The position numbers were made by a program, and so were the translations under genes. Shown here one piece after another: positions 55,334 through 63,349 of a stretch of 64,000 bases of DNA. The notes under the pieces are model-generated. The model did no database searches. It saw only the letters and a program-made list of their open reading frames with translations, and was not told the DNA's origin. Source of the DNA: Enterococcus dispar ATCC 51266 (GTDB taxonomy: Bacteria > Bacillota > Bacilli > Lactobacillales > Enterococcaceae); assembly GCF_000406945.1 (NCBI RefSeq), contig NZ_KE136354.1:124001-188000 (forward strand), in the 5' to 3' direction. Positions within the stretch are counted from its first letter, which is position 1. Each line of letters starts with the position of its first letter.

Positions 55334-55360
55334 TAAACCCTTGTGTTAAAGGGTTTTTGT
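55334..55360 (+). terminator. Attenuator-like hairpin in the leader
   Basis: AAACCCTT pairs with AAAGGGTTT, followed by TTTTTGTTTT. It lies between the promoter and the permease gene, so it could stop transcription early under some condition. Confidence 0.5.
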
Positions 55361-55417
55361 TTTGATGAAAAAACAAAATTTGATTGCGATATTGAAAAGT
55401 ACAAAAGGAGTTCTTTT

Positions 55418-56362
55418 ATGTTTAATCATTTACCTGATTCAGTCTTACAAATGAGTATGATTTTTTTATCAATTGTGATTGAAGCTTTACCCTTTGTATT
55501 ATTGGGCTGTATTATTTCTGGTGCGCTCTATGTATTTTTAACACCGGAAAGAGTGCAAAGACTGTTGCCACAAAATAAACTTGCTTCCATTGCAGTGGGA
55601 TGCGGCTTAGGCTTTTTCTTTCCTTCTTGTGAATGTGGCATTGTGCCGATTGTTAATCAATTTGTGCGTAAAGGGGTACCAAATCATACAGCCTTTGCCT
55701 TTATGTTAACAGCTCCCATTATTAATCCAATTGTGATATTCTCCACGTTTATTGCATTTGGCAATTCCATGCAGTTTGCTTTTTTACGGGTAATAGGAAG
55801 TTTAATTGTGGCACTTGTGATTGGCGTATGGTTGGCTTATTTTAATCAACGGAGCATTATTAAAGATGCGACTTTGCAACAAGCAGTTATGAACGTGAAA
55901 CATTCGCATCACCATCATCTACCTGCAGAACAAGAACATCACGAAAAAACAAAAAAGAATTTTTTTCAACAAGTCGGGCATGTATTGGAACATAGTGTCG
56001 ACGAATTTTTTGATACAGGGCGCTATTTAATGATTGGCGGCCTATTGGCTGCAGCGATGCAAACGTATTTGCCAACTGGCGTGATGCTGACGCTAGGTTC
56101 AAATAAAGTTTTGGCGGTTTTCGTCATGCTCTTTTTAGCATTAGCGATGTCCCTATGTTCAGAAGCGGATGCCTTTATTGGGTCTTCTTTGTTAAGTCTG
56201 TTTGGTACCGGTCCTGTGGTGGGCTTTTTAGTTTTTGGCCCGATGGTCGATATTAAAAATCTTTTAATGATGAAACGTTATTTCAGCGGCAGATTTATCG
56301 TCAGCTTAGTGGCGATTATTGTCGTTTGTGTAACAGGTTATGCATTGGTGGTGTCACTATGA
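55418..56362 (+). CDS. DUF318/ArsP-like permease with His-rich loop
   Basis: A 314-residue membrane protein with about eight hydrophobic segments. The signature FFFPSCECGIVPIVNQF (about 67-83) and a second MSLCSEADAFIGSSLL are typical of DUF318 (ArsP/YcgR-like) permeases. A loop, VKHSHHHHLPAEQEHHEK (about 160-178), is very rich in His and suggests metal binding. ATG 55418 has AAAGGAG 7 bases upstream; a longer in-frame start has no site. It overlaps the TIGR03943 gene by 4 bases, a known partnership. The ion or compound is unknown. Confidence 0.85.
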   Translation: MFNHLPDSVLQMSMIFLSIVIEALPFVLLGCIISGALYVFLTPERVQRLLPQNKLASIAVGCGLGFFFPSCECGIVPIVNQFVRKGVPNHTAFAFMLTAPIINPIVIFSTFIAFGNSMQFAFLRVIGSLIVALVIGVWLAYFNQRSIIKDATLQQAVMNVKHSHHHHLPAEQEHHEKTKKNFFQQVGHVLEHSVDEFFDTGRYLMIGGLLAAAMQTYLPTGVMLTLGSNKVLAVFVMLFLALAMSLCSEADAFIGSSLLSLFGTGPVVGFLVFGPMVDIKNLLMMKRYFSGRFIVSLVAIIVVCVTGYALVVSL

Positions 56363-57204
56363 TTCGATTTCTAATTTTAGGCGGTTATTTTGAATTAATG
56401 ATGTATTTGCAAGTTAGTGGCAAATTAAATCAATTTATTAACGTTCATTATCGTTATTTGGCTGTTTTATCGATGATTTTATCTTTGCTACTGGCAATGG
56501 TGCAATTAGTTTTATGGGTGAAGGCAGATGGAAAAATCAAAGAACACCATCATGAAGAGGGTATGGCACATGAGCATGGGTTGAAAAAAAGATACCAACG
56601 CGTGATTGCGTATGTTTTATTAGCCCTGCCGGTGATTGTCGGAACTTTTTTTCCAGTTGTAAGTTTAGACACAACAATTGTACAAGCAAAAGGGTTTCAA
56701 TTTCCCATTAGTAAAGAGTCTGTGGGAGATCCTCAAATGCAGACGCAGTATCTCCAACCCAACACGAGTATGTATTACAATAAAACCGAATATCAAAAGC
56801 AAATGGACAAATTGATGAAAAAATATGATCAAGCAGGTACATTAGCTGTGACAGAAGAAAATTATTTGGAGATAATGGAATTGATTTACAACTATCCTAG
56901 TGCATTTATTGGGCGTAAAATCAGTTTTGACGGCTTCATTTATCACGCCAAACAAGACAAATTAGAAGATGATTTTGTTTTCCGTTTTGGTATTATTCAT
57001 TGTGTGGCTGATTCTGGTGTTTTTGGTCTACGTATTCATTTGCCAGAAGGAACGGCTTTAAAAAATGATCAATGGGTGCATATTGAAGGGGTTATTCAAA
57101 GCAACTTTTATCAACCGTTAAAAAGAGAACTGCCAGTGGTACAGACGACAAAAACAAGTACGATTGCTGCACCAAAAAATCAATATGTTTATCGCTCATT
57201 TTAA
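56359..57204 (+). CDS. TIGR03943-family permease partner
   Basis: A 281-residue protein of the YcgQ-type TIGR03943 family. It has two N-terminal membrane segments (about 1-20, 40-60), a short His-rich loop (EHHHEEGMAHEHG, about 67-79), a third hydrophobic segment (about 90-108), and then a soluble domain with FIGRKISFDGFIYH. The domain recalls OB-like folds. Members always accompany DUF318 permeases and probably form a two-part system. ATG 56359 overlaps the previous stop. Confidence 0.85.
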   Translation: MIRFLILGGYFELMMYLQVSGKLNQFINVHYRYLAVLSMILSLLLAMVQLVLWVKADGKIKEHHHEEGMAHEHGLKKRYQRVIAYVLLALPVIVGTFFPVVSLDTTIVQAKGFQFPISKESVGDPQMQTQYLQPNTSMYYNKTEYQKQMDKLMKKYDQAGTLAVTEENYLEIMELIYNYPSAFIGRKISFDGFIYHAKQDKLEDDFVFRFGIIHCVADSGVFGLRIHLPEGTALKNDQWVHIEGVIQSNFYQPLKRELPVVQTTKTSTIAAPKNQYVYRSF

Positions 57205-57363
57205 GCTCTTTTTTGTGAGAAAAAATGTTAAAATAAGAAGCGGATTTCATAAAAAAAACATATTCCTTTGCTAGAGTAGGAATTGTAGACGCTTTGTTTG
57301 TAGTTTCAGACAAGTTTTAGTAAAATGAAAAGTAGCAATAGGTAGAAGAAAGAGGTGTTAACT

Positions 57364-57630
57364 GTGGGGTTTACAGATGAAACAGTACGTTTTGATTTTG
57401 ACGATAGTCGCAAAAAAGAAGTGAGCGAAACGTTGGCCATTGTTTATCGCGCTTTAGAGGAAAAAGGATATAACCCAATTAATCAGATTGTAGGGTATTT
57501 ACTTTCCGGCGACCCGGCTTATATACCTCGTTATCGTGATGCGCGTAATCTAATCCGTCGTCATGAAAGAGATGAGATTTTAGAAGTCTTAATTCGTTAC
57601 TATCTTGGTAATCACGGGATTAGTCTTTAA
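57364..57630 (+). CDS. ireB: IreB-family regulator (UPF0297, YrzL)
   Basis: An 88-residue protein starting [20 protein letters not shown]. In E. faecalis, IreB is a target of the Ser/Thr kinase IreK and affects cephalosporin tolerance; the phosphorylated Thr residues lie at the N-terminus. The Thr4 and Thr7 of [10 protein letters not shown] are kept here. I chose GTG 57364 because the upstream GTG at 57355 overlaps the AGAAAGAGG site and would add three residues in front. It overlaps yqgF by one base (TAATG). Confidence 0.92.
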   Translation: MGFTDETVRFDFDDSRKKEVSETLAIVYRALEEKGYNPINQIVGYLLSGDPAYIPRYRDARNLIRRHERDEILEVLIRYYLGNHGISL

Positions 57631-58064
57631 TGCGGATTATGGGACTAGATGTCGGCTCAAAAACTGTCGGAGTAGCTGTTAGTGATTTATTAGGTTGGAC
57701 CGCTCAAGGTGTGGAAATTATCCGCATTGATGAAGCTCATGGCGAGTTTGGTTTTGACCGGATAAAAGAGCTGGTAGCAGAATACGAAGTGACACAATTT
57801 GTGGTCGGTTTACCAAAAAATATGAACAATACAATCGGCCCTCGTGCCGAAGCATCACAGGCGTATGGTAAAAATTTGGAAGAACTTTTTCATTTGCCGG
57901 TTTTTTATCAAGATGAACGTCTAACAACAGTACAAGCAGAGCGCATGTTAGTGGAACAAGCGAATACATCACGAGCTAAGCGGAAAAAAGTGATTGATAA
58001 ACTGGCCGCCGTGATGATTTTGCAAAATTATTTAGATCGCAGCGATACCAAGTCGCCTTTATAG
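57630..58064 (+). CDS. yqgF: YqgF/RuvX-family nuclease-like protein
   Basis: A 144-residue RNase H-fold protein. The N-terminal [40 protein letters not shown] and the [13 protein letters not shown] motif with catalytic Asp-Glu are family marks. E. coli YqgF processes 16S rRNA; the Holliday-junction activity once proposed is disputed. It is the middle gene of ireB-yqgF-DUF1292, a conserved Firmicutes trio. Normal length. Confidence 0.94.
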   Translation: MRIMGLDVGSKTVGVAVSDLLGWTAQGVEIIRIDEAHGEFGFDRIKELVAEYEVTQFVVGLPKNMNNTIGPRAEASQAYGKNLEELFHLPVFYQDERLTTVQAERMLVEQANTSRAKRKKVIDKLAAVMILQNYLDRSDTKSPL

Positions 58065-58079
58065 GAAAGAGGAAAGCAT

Positions 58080-58391
58080 ATGACAGAACATAATCACGAC
58101 CACAACCATGATCATGAAGGACATGAACACATTACTTTAGTAGATGATCAAGGCAATGAAACACTTTACGAAATTTTACTAACCATTGATGGTCAAGAAG
58201 AATTTAAACGTAATTACGTGTTATTGTATCCAGCAGGCGCGTCAGAAGATGACGATGTTGAACTACAAGCCTACGCTTACATCGAAAATGAAGATGGCAC
58301 AGAAGGCGAATTGGAACAAATCGAAACAGAAGCAGAATGGGATATGATTGAAGAAGTCTTCAATACATTCATGGCTGAAGAAGAAGAATAG
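58080..58391 (+). CDS. DUF1292 (YrzB-like) protein
   Basis: A 103-residue, very acidic protein. A His-rich start ([17 protein letters not shown]) precedes the DUF1292 core [20 protein letters not shown] and ends in MAEEEE. The His-rich stretch may bind metal, as in several DUF1292 members. No function is known. It follows yqgF by 15 bases with GAAAGAGGAAAG as ribosome site. A terminator follows at 58400. Confidence 0.9.
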   Translation: MTEHNHDHNHDHEGHEHITLVDDQGNETLYEILLTIDGQEEFKRNYVLLYPAGASEDDDVELQAYAYIENEDGTEGELEQIETEAEWDMIEEVFNTFMAEEEE

Positions 58392-58399
58392 TCTTTAAT

Positions 58400-58434
58400 C
58401 TCTAGAAACCTTGCCATGCAAGGTTTCTTTCTTT
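58400..58434 (+). terminator. Terminator after the DUF1292 gene
   Basis: AGAAACCTTG pairs with CAAGGTTTCT around CCATG, then TTCTTTC. Confidence 0.8.
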
Positions 58435-58494
58435 GACTTATTTATCTTTTCATCAGAACCCATGTAGATTACCTTAGCTGTACACGCACAAAAA

Positions 58495-58527
58495 ACTCAG
58501 AGCATATTTCAATTATGCTCTGAGCAA
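58495..58527 (-). terminator. Terminator of the alpha/beta hydrolase gene
   Basis: CTCAGAGCATA pairs with TATGCTCTGAG; on the minus strand TTTTTT follows. Confidence 0.85.
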
Positions 58528-58628
58528 ACAGCTCTAATATTTTACTGTGACATAAAAATGAGTTAAATACTTTTTGCAACTGAAATTTATTCTCTACTAT
58601 TTAATAACCTGATTAATAACCTGAAAAA

Positions 58629-59567
58629 TTAAACTGTTAAATATTTTTCAAAAAAGGCAGTTAATTTTTCGACTGCGGGATCGACAGCTTTTGGTTGATC
58701 GTATAAGTCATAGTGACTGATATTAGGTAAAACTAGAATATCTTTTTCTTTAGATGCTGCCCGTGTGTAAACATCAAAGCCATTGCGGTAAGAAGCAAAG
58801 CCACCAACTTTATCTCCAACAATAATTTGAAGAGGTTGGGTTAAGAATTTTTCCAATAAAATATTAGTATCAAAACCGAGAATAGCTGCATAGTTTGTAA
58901 ATGGTACCAAGTTTGTTGCAAGTGAATTGTAACCTCTGTCCGTGCGGTAGTAGTCGACAGCTTCTACAAAATCAATATCTGTCATCCCAGATTCTTTTAA
59001 TTCTTTTGGTGAATTGGGAATCCAATTTACTTCCAAGACATCTGCGCCACGTGCTTCTGCTGTACGTTGTTGTCCAATTTTATCTAGCATGGCTAATAAA
59101 TTATCTTCGGGACCAAAAGCACCACGGAATGTTGCGCCAATATTAGCCGGAGCAACACCTGCGACAGCTTTAATCCGACGTTCTGTTTTCGCAGCATTAA
59201 TCGTGTAGCCACCGCCTGCACAAATGCCTACTGCACCAATCCGATTTTCATCGACATAATCAAGCGTAACGAGGTAATCAATAGCTGAACTAATATCTTC
59301 AGTCCGTACAAATGGATCTTCTGTATTACGGGGATCACCTTCACTACGACCTTGATAAGAAGCATCGAAAGCGATTGTGACAAAACCATTTTGTGCTAAT
59401 TTTTCGGCATACAAGCCTGATGTTTGCTCACCTACGCTGCTGGTGGGATGAGAAACGACAAGTGCAGGATATTTTTTATCGGCATCAAAATTATTTGGCA
59501 CAAAAACATCGCCAACAAGATTAAAATGACGCCCTTTAAATGTTACAGTTTTTTTATCTACCATCAT
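58629..59567 (-). CDS. Alpha/beta hydrolase (dienelactone hydrolase-like)
   Basis: A 312-residue hydrolase. The oxyanion-side PALVVSHPTSSVGEQTSGLY, the Ser nucleophile elbow GAVGICAGGGYT (here Cys at the nucleophile position is GICAG) and a late His in LPNISHYDLYD fit the family. Note that the elbow G-I-C-A-G carries Cys where most relatives have Ser, as in dienelactone hydrolases. The substrate is unknown. Two adjacent ATG codons at the start are both possible; the second has the better spacing from GGAGG. It is divergent from a TetR gene. Confidence 0.85.
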   Translation of the reverse strand: MMVDKKTVTFKGRHFNLVGDVFVPNNFDADKKYPALVVSHPTSSVGEQTSGLYAEKLAQNGFVTIAFDASYQGRSEGDPRNTEDPFVRTEDISSAIDYLVTLDYVDENRIGAVGICAGGGYTINAAKTERRIKAVAGVAPANIGATFRGAFGPEDNLLAMLDKIGQQRTAEARGADVLEVNWIPNSPKELKESGMTDIDFVEAVDYYRTDRGYNSLATNLVPFTNYAAILGFDTNILLEKFLTQPLQIIVGDKVGGFASYRNGFDVYTRAASKEKDILVLPNISHYDLYDQPKAVDPAVEKLTAFFEKYLTV

Positions 59568-59590
59568 ACTTCCTCCTTTATTAATTCCCT

Positions 59591-59608
59591 TGTGTTACTT
59601 ATAACACA
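59591..59608. promoter_or_regulatory. Perfect TetR-type operator
   Basis: TGTGTTA-CTTA-TAACACA, an 18-bp dyad with 7-bp arms between the hydrolase and tetR genes. It overlaps TATAAG, a possible -10 of the hydrolase promoter on the minus strand, with TTGGGA 18 bp upstream of it. Confidence 0.6.
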
Positions 59609-59721
59609 CATGTATAATAACTCCCAAGGCTATCAGTAAGCAATTACCACTTAAAGGTAGAATGTAAAATAATACACACTTTCTAATAAATTGGGTATTA
59701 TTTAAGGAAGAAGGATAAAGG

Positions 59722-60282
59722 ATGCAACTAGAGGAAAAAAAAGTTGATCGTCGGATTTTGAAAACGAAAAAGGCAATCAAAGATGCTTTTACCGACTTAA
59801 TTATGAAAAATGAAATTGATACTATCTCAATTGCGATGATCACCGAACAAGCCAACATTGGGCGTAAAACTTTTTATCTCCACTATTACGATAAATACGA
59901 TTTAATGGATCAGATTATCGCAGAATATTTAGAGGAATTAGGTCTACGTTGTAATCAGAACAAAATCAAGCGTTTAGGCTTTGAAGCTTCCACTTTGGAG
60001 TGGTTTACATTTTTAGATGAGAACTTTTCACTTTTTGCCCGTTTATTTCAAAGCAAAGCGGCCACTTCTTTTCGCAATCAGTTTTTAGTTTTTGTGAGTG
60101 AACAATTACGAAAAAAAGAAAAGTTAGCTGCATCAAAAGTTAGTCTTGCATTTAAATTACAGTTTTTAAGTTATGCTGTCACAGGAATTATTGAGGAGTA
60201 TATTACGAAAGACTACCGGCATAAAAAGCAGGAAGTAGCCAAACAATTAAGTATTATCGTCAAGCAAAATTTGACGCTTTAG
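59722..60282 (+). CDS. TetR-family transcriptional regulator
   Basis: A 186-residue TetR/AcrR protein. The helix-turn-helix is in DTISIAMITEQANIGRKTFYLHYYDKYDLMD (about 31-61). The C-terminal domain (about 75-186) is of the type seen with TetR_C_8-like members. It is divergent from the hydrolase gene and probably represses it through the dyad at 59591-59608. A reductase-like gene follows after about 100 bases. The ligand is unknown. Confidence 0.9.
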   Translation: MQLEEKKVDRRILKTKKAIKDAFTDLIMKNEIDTISIAMITEQANIGRKTFYLHYYDKYDLMDQIIAEYLEELGLRCNQNKIKRLGFEASTLEWFTFLDENFSLFARLFQSKAATSFRNQFLVFVSEQLRKKEKLAASKVSLAFKLQFLSYAVTGIIEEYITKDYRHKKQEVAKQLSIIVKQNLTL

Positions 60283-60382
60283 CTGAAACTGTGGCGGTGC
60301 ATTTTAGCAATTAGAGCATCTTTTTTAATAGCACTTGTCAAAATGTTGTTAAATACACAAAAAATTAGGAAGAAGGGGTAGT

Positions 60383-61063
60383 ATGAAAGTTTTAGTAGTA
60401 GGTGCCAACGGCAAAGTAGCGCGACACTTTGCAGATCAAATTAAAGAACATCCTTCAATAGCAGAAATAGCGGTTATTCGCAGTGAGGCGCAACTTTCCT
60501 TTTTTGAAAAACGTAAGATTGAAACGGTTTTATTAGACATTATTAACAATTCGATTGAAGATTTTTCTGCGGCCATGAAAGAGGTAGATTCAGTTGTCTT
60601 TAGTGCGGGGGCTGGAGGCAAAGGATTGGATAAAACAATCATGGTCGATTTAGACGGTGCAATAAAAGTAATGACTGCGGCCGAACAAGCGAATGTTAAA
60701 CGTTTTGTGATGGTAAGTACATTTAAAACCGGACGAAAAGAAATTAGTCGCGAAATAAAAGCCAATTCAAGCTTAGCTCCTTATACTATTGCTAAAAATT
60801 ATGCAGATGAATGGTTAAAGCATCGCACCAATCTAGATTGGACGATTATCCACCCGGGTTCATTAACAGACGATGCAGGTAGTGGAAAGATTACTTTAGC
60901 CGACAGTTTAACTGAAGAACTTGAAAAAACGTCCATTCCCCGAGAAGATGTTGCAGCAGTGATTTTAGCAGTTTTAGAAAATGCGAATACGATTGGTAAA
61001 GAATTTGAAATTATTACAGGTGATACGCCAATTGAAGCTGCAGTACAATCTTTTAAAGGATAA
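60383..61063 (+). CDS. NAD(P)-binding NmrA/SDR-like protein
   Basis: A 226-residue atypical short-chain dehydrogenase. The dinucleotide loop is VLVVGANGKVARHFAD (3-18), and YTIAKNYADEWLK (about 133) holds the YxxxK-like pair. It matches the NAD(P)-binding YwnB/YhfK group, whose substrate is mostly unknown. It follows tetR in the same direction and may belong to the same response. A GGAAGAAGGGG site precedes ATG 60383. Confidence 0.88.
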   Translation: MKVLVVGANGKVARHFADQIKEHPSIAEIAVIRSEAQLSFFEKRKIETVLLDIINNSIEDFSAAMKEVDSVVFSAGAGGKGLDKTIMVDLDGAIKVMTAAEQANVKRFVMVSTFKTGRKEISREIKANSSLAPYTIAKNYADEWLKHRTNLDWTIIHPGSLTDDAGSGKITLADSLTEELEKTSIPREDVAAVILAVLENANTIGKEFEIITGDTPIEAAVQSFKG

Positions 61064-61220
61064 AATTACGTTATTTGGTGATTTCTAATATCTAACTCCC
61101 TTTTTAATTAAAAATCATAAGAGTTGTCTTTAGTAGAAAAAAAGGATATTTTGGAGTTAGTAACGATATAGTCTACTGTTAGGGCAATAAATAGATTAAC
61201 CCGCGAAAGGAGAGGAAAAC

Positions 61221-61913
61221 GTGAAATTTCCGATGAGACATAAAAATGGTGATAAGCCAGTAGAGAATAAAGAAGAAATTCCAGTAGAAAAGAAAGTAGA
61301 GGATGTAGATGATGCAGACTTTCAATCTTTTTTTGGCGATGTATTAAAACGTCTACCAAATCCGGCGGTAAAAATTATTACCAAAACATCTACTGCTACA
61401 AAGAAAAGAGCAGAAATATTACTTGCCTCAACTCGTGAGCGGTTTGATGGTGTTTTTGCCGATTTCTTAACAGATGTTGATTTAACCACCCGTAAAAAAG
61501 CGCATCGCATTATTCATATGGCCGCATTAAGTGCAGCGATTATTGGTTTATCACCGATACCATTTTCTGATGCTATTTTACTCGTTCCAGTTCAGCTGGT
61601 TATGATGGCACGGCTATATAAACTTTTTGGCCAATCTTGGTCAGAAGGAATAGCTAAAAGTATCACCAAAGAATTAGTTGTGGTTAGTTTTGGGCGTAGC
61701 GCAGTGGGAAATGTTTTGAAATTTATTCCAGTTGCCGGAACCATTAGCGGTGGTGCTGTGAACGCTGTTGTGGCTATTGCGATTACGGAATCACTGGGCT
61801 GGGTAACGGTTAAGATGCTATACGATGGAGAAGATATGTTTGAACAGGTGATGTCTTTTAAAGGACAATTTAATACTTTATTTAAAGCTTTACAATCTGC
61901 TGGTAAAAAATGA
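61221..61913 (+). CDS. DUF697 (YcjF-like) membrane-associated protein
   Basis: A 230-residue protein. An acidic, low-complexity N-terminus (KPVENKEEIPVEKKVEDVDDAD) precedes a helical DUF697 region with hydrophobic segments (IHMAALSAAIIGLSPIPFSDAILLVPVQLVMMARL, given here in parts: AALSAAIIGLSPIPFSDAIL and VPVQLVMMARLYKLFG). It has the conserved SPIPFSD and GTISGGAVNAVVA motifs. Such domains often accompany GTPases. None is present nearby. Role unknown. GTG 61221 follows AAAGGAGAGG. Confidence 0.8.
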   Translation: MKFPMRHKNGDKPVENKEEIPVEKKVEDVDDADFQSFFGDVLKRLPNPAVKIITKTSTATKKRAEILLASTRERFDGVFADFLTDVDLTTRKKAHRIIHMAALSAAIIGLSPIPFSDAILLVPVQLVMMARLYKLFGQSWSEGIAKSITKELVVVSFGRSAVGNVLKFIPVAGTISGGAVNAVVAIAITESLGWVTVKMLYDGEDMFEQVMSFKGQFNTLFKALQSAGKK

Positions 61914-62085
61914 TATTCGACACAAGAAAAGTTGAGCTGATTTCTACAGCTCTCAATCATTAAGACGAAATCTTTACAACTTGCTCTTTCATTTCTCAAG
62001 ATTTAACTTAATGCCGCTAAGCGTTTGTTTAGGAAATTATATAGCAATAAACTTTGATATATCGAATTTATTTTTTGTGGCGAGC

Positions 62086-62142
62086 AAAGAAAGCCCAATA
62101 AAAAGCACTGAAATTTAATGTGCTTTTTATTGGGCTTTTGGT
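62086..62142. terminator. Bidirectional terminator with a 19-bp arm
   Basis: AAAGCCCAATAAAAAGCAC pairs exactly with GTGCTTTTTATTGGGCTTT. It lies between the convergent DUF697 and GH8 genes. Confidence 0.9.
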
Positions 62143-62195
62143 GTAGCTCTGGCGCTTTACTATTCTTTAAATTAAGTTTCTATGGCTCAAGGTGG

Positions 62196-63311
62196 CTACT
62201 TATTATACATTTCTAAAACAGATAATACTTTAAGTGTCTCATCATAGTAATTTTTACCATGAATAGGTTCTTCTACTACCCATTTTTGTGAAGTGACAAG
62301 TCCGCTATAAGGTTCTGCTTTATACGCGGCAGCTAAAACAGGAGCAGAAAAACTTTGATTTTGATAGTCGACTAAAGCCTTACCTTTTAATGAGTAGCCC
62401 GCATAGACAAATTTTTGATCCGCGAAAAAAGCTAACATTTTATCCAAGATATGGGCAACCTTAGGATCATTTGATTTCATGAGTCGTAGTGGTATACGGC
62501 AGGCATTGGCAGAATAATCACCATCATACTGATTATTTACTTGATTTTTTTTTGCTGGTGTAAGTTTATTATTTGTTTCAAACCAGGCAAAATCAGGCAT
62601 AAGTCCTGTTTTTACTTGTTTACTTAAAATTTGGAGTAATTCAATGCCACGTGTATTTAGTCCCTGCCAAAATGAATCATGCGTAAAATGATAAAATTCT
62701 GTAAAATAGGCGGGCATGATGTCAGAAGGGCGTAAAATTCTGCTGGCTTTTTGATCCACAGTGGCCCAATCTCCCACTGTCAAAAAGTTTGTATCCGCAT
62801 TATAGTTATACTGTTTAATGTCTGCCAGAAGTTTATTGGCAGCTGCGGCATAATCATGCTTACTCTTGGGCCATAATTTACTTGCTTTGATTAAGCTATA
62901 GGCGATATCCAAATCACCGTCTGTGGCATTGTGCAAACTGTCAGACTCCCAGCCTTTTTTTGTTTGGCTTTGACGCCATTGCATAAGATGGTTGCCATTC
63001 CCAATTTGATATTGGGTATAGTAAGCATAAAGGGCCTCAAAATCTGATTCTGAAGCAAATCCCTTTTCAGCCGCTAAAGTAGTGATCACCATCGCGTAGC
63101 CTTGTGCTTCTGATAAAGTAGAACGAGTAGTAGTACCCGTGTCAACAAAGGAACCTTCTTTTGTTGTGATGACGTAGTTTTCGCGCCATTTTTGATATAG
63201 ATTGATTTGGATATTGTGTTCGTTATCAGCAATTGTACGAAATAAAATTACGACATAGGATGCTAATAAACAAATGGCAATTCCCCACAATAATAATGGC
63301 TTTTGCTTCAT
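62196..63311 (-). CDS. GH8-family glycoside hydrolase
   Basis: A 371-residue enzyme with an N-terminal membrane helix or signal peptide (LLLWGIAICLLASYVVILF, 7-25). The GH8 marks are TRSTLSEAQGYAMVITTLAA (acid Glu near 72), DATDGDLDIAYSL-type NATDGDLDIAYSL (about 130) and a late YDGDYSANACRIPLRL. GH8 includes BcsZ-type endoglucanases of cellulose synthesis operons. A GT2 gene lies just upstream, so this is probably an exopolysaccharide-associated beta-glucanase. The ATG at 63311 follows AGAGGTTGATA; a TTG two codons earlier is less likely. Confidence 0.88.
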   Translation of the reverse strand: MKQKPLLLWGIAICLLASYVVILFRTIADNEHNIQINLYQKWRENYVITTKEGSFVDTGTTTRSTLSEAQGYAMVITTLAAEKGFASESDFEALYAYYTQYQIGNGNHLMQWRQSQTKKGWESDSLHNATDGDLDIAYSLIKASKLWPKSKHDYAAAANKLLADIKQYNYNADTNFLTVGDWATVDQKASRILRPSDIMPAYFTEFYHFTHDSFWQGLNTRGIELLQILSKQVKTGLMPDFAWFETNNKLTPAKKNQVNNQYDGDYSANACRIPLRLMKSNDPKVAHILDKMLAFFADQKFVYAGYSLKGKALVDYQNQSFSAPVLAAAYKAEPYSGLVTSQKWVVEEPIHGKNYYDETLKVLSVLEMYNK

Positions 63312-63349
63312 TATCAACCTCTACTTTCTAAAAAAATTAAAATGATTAC

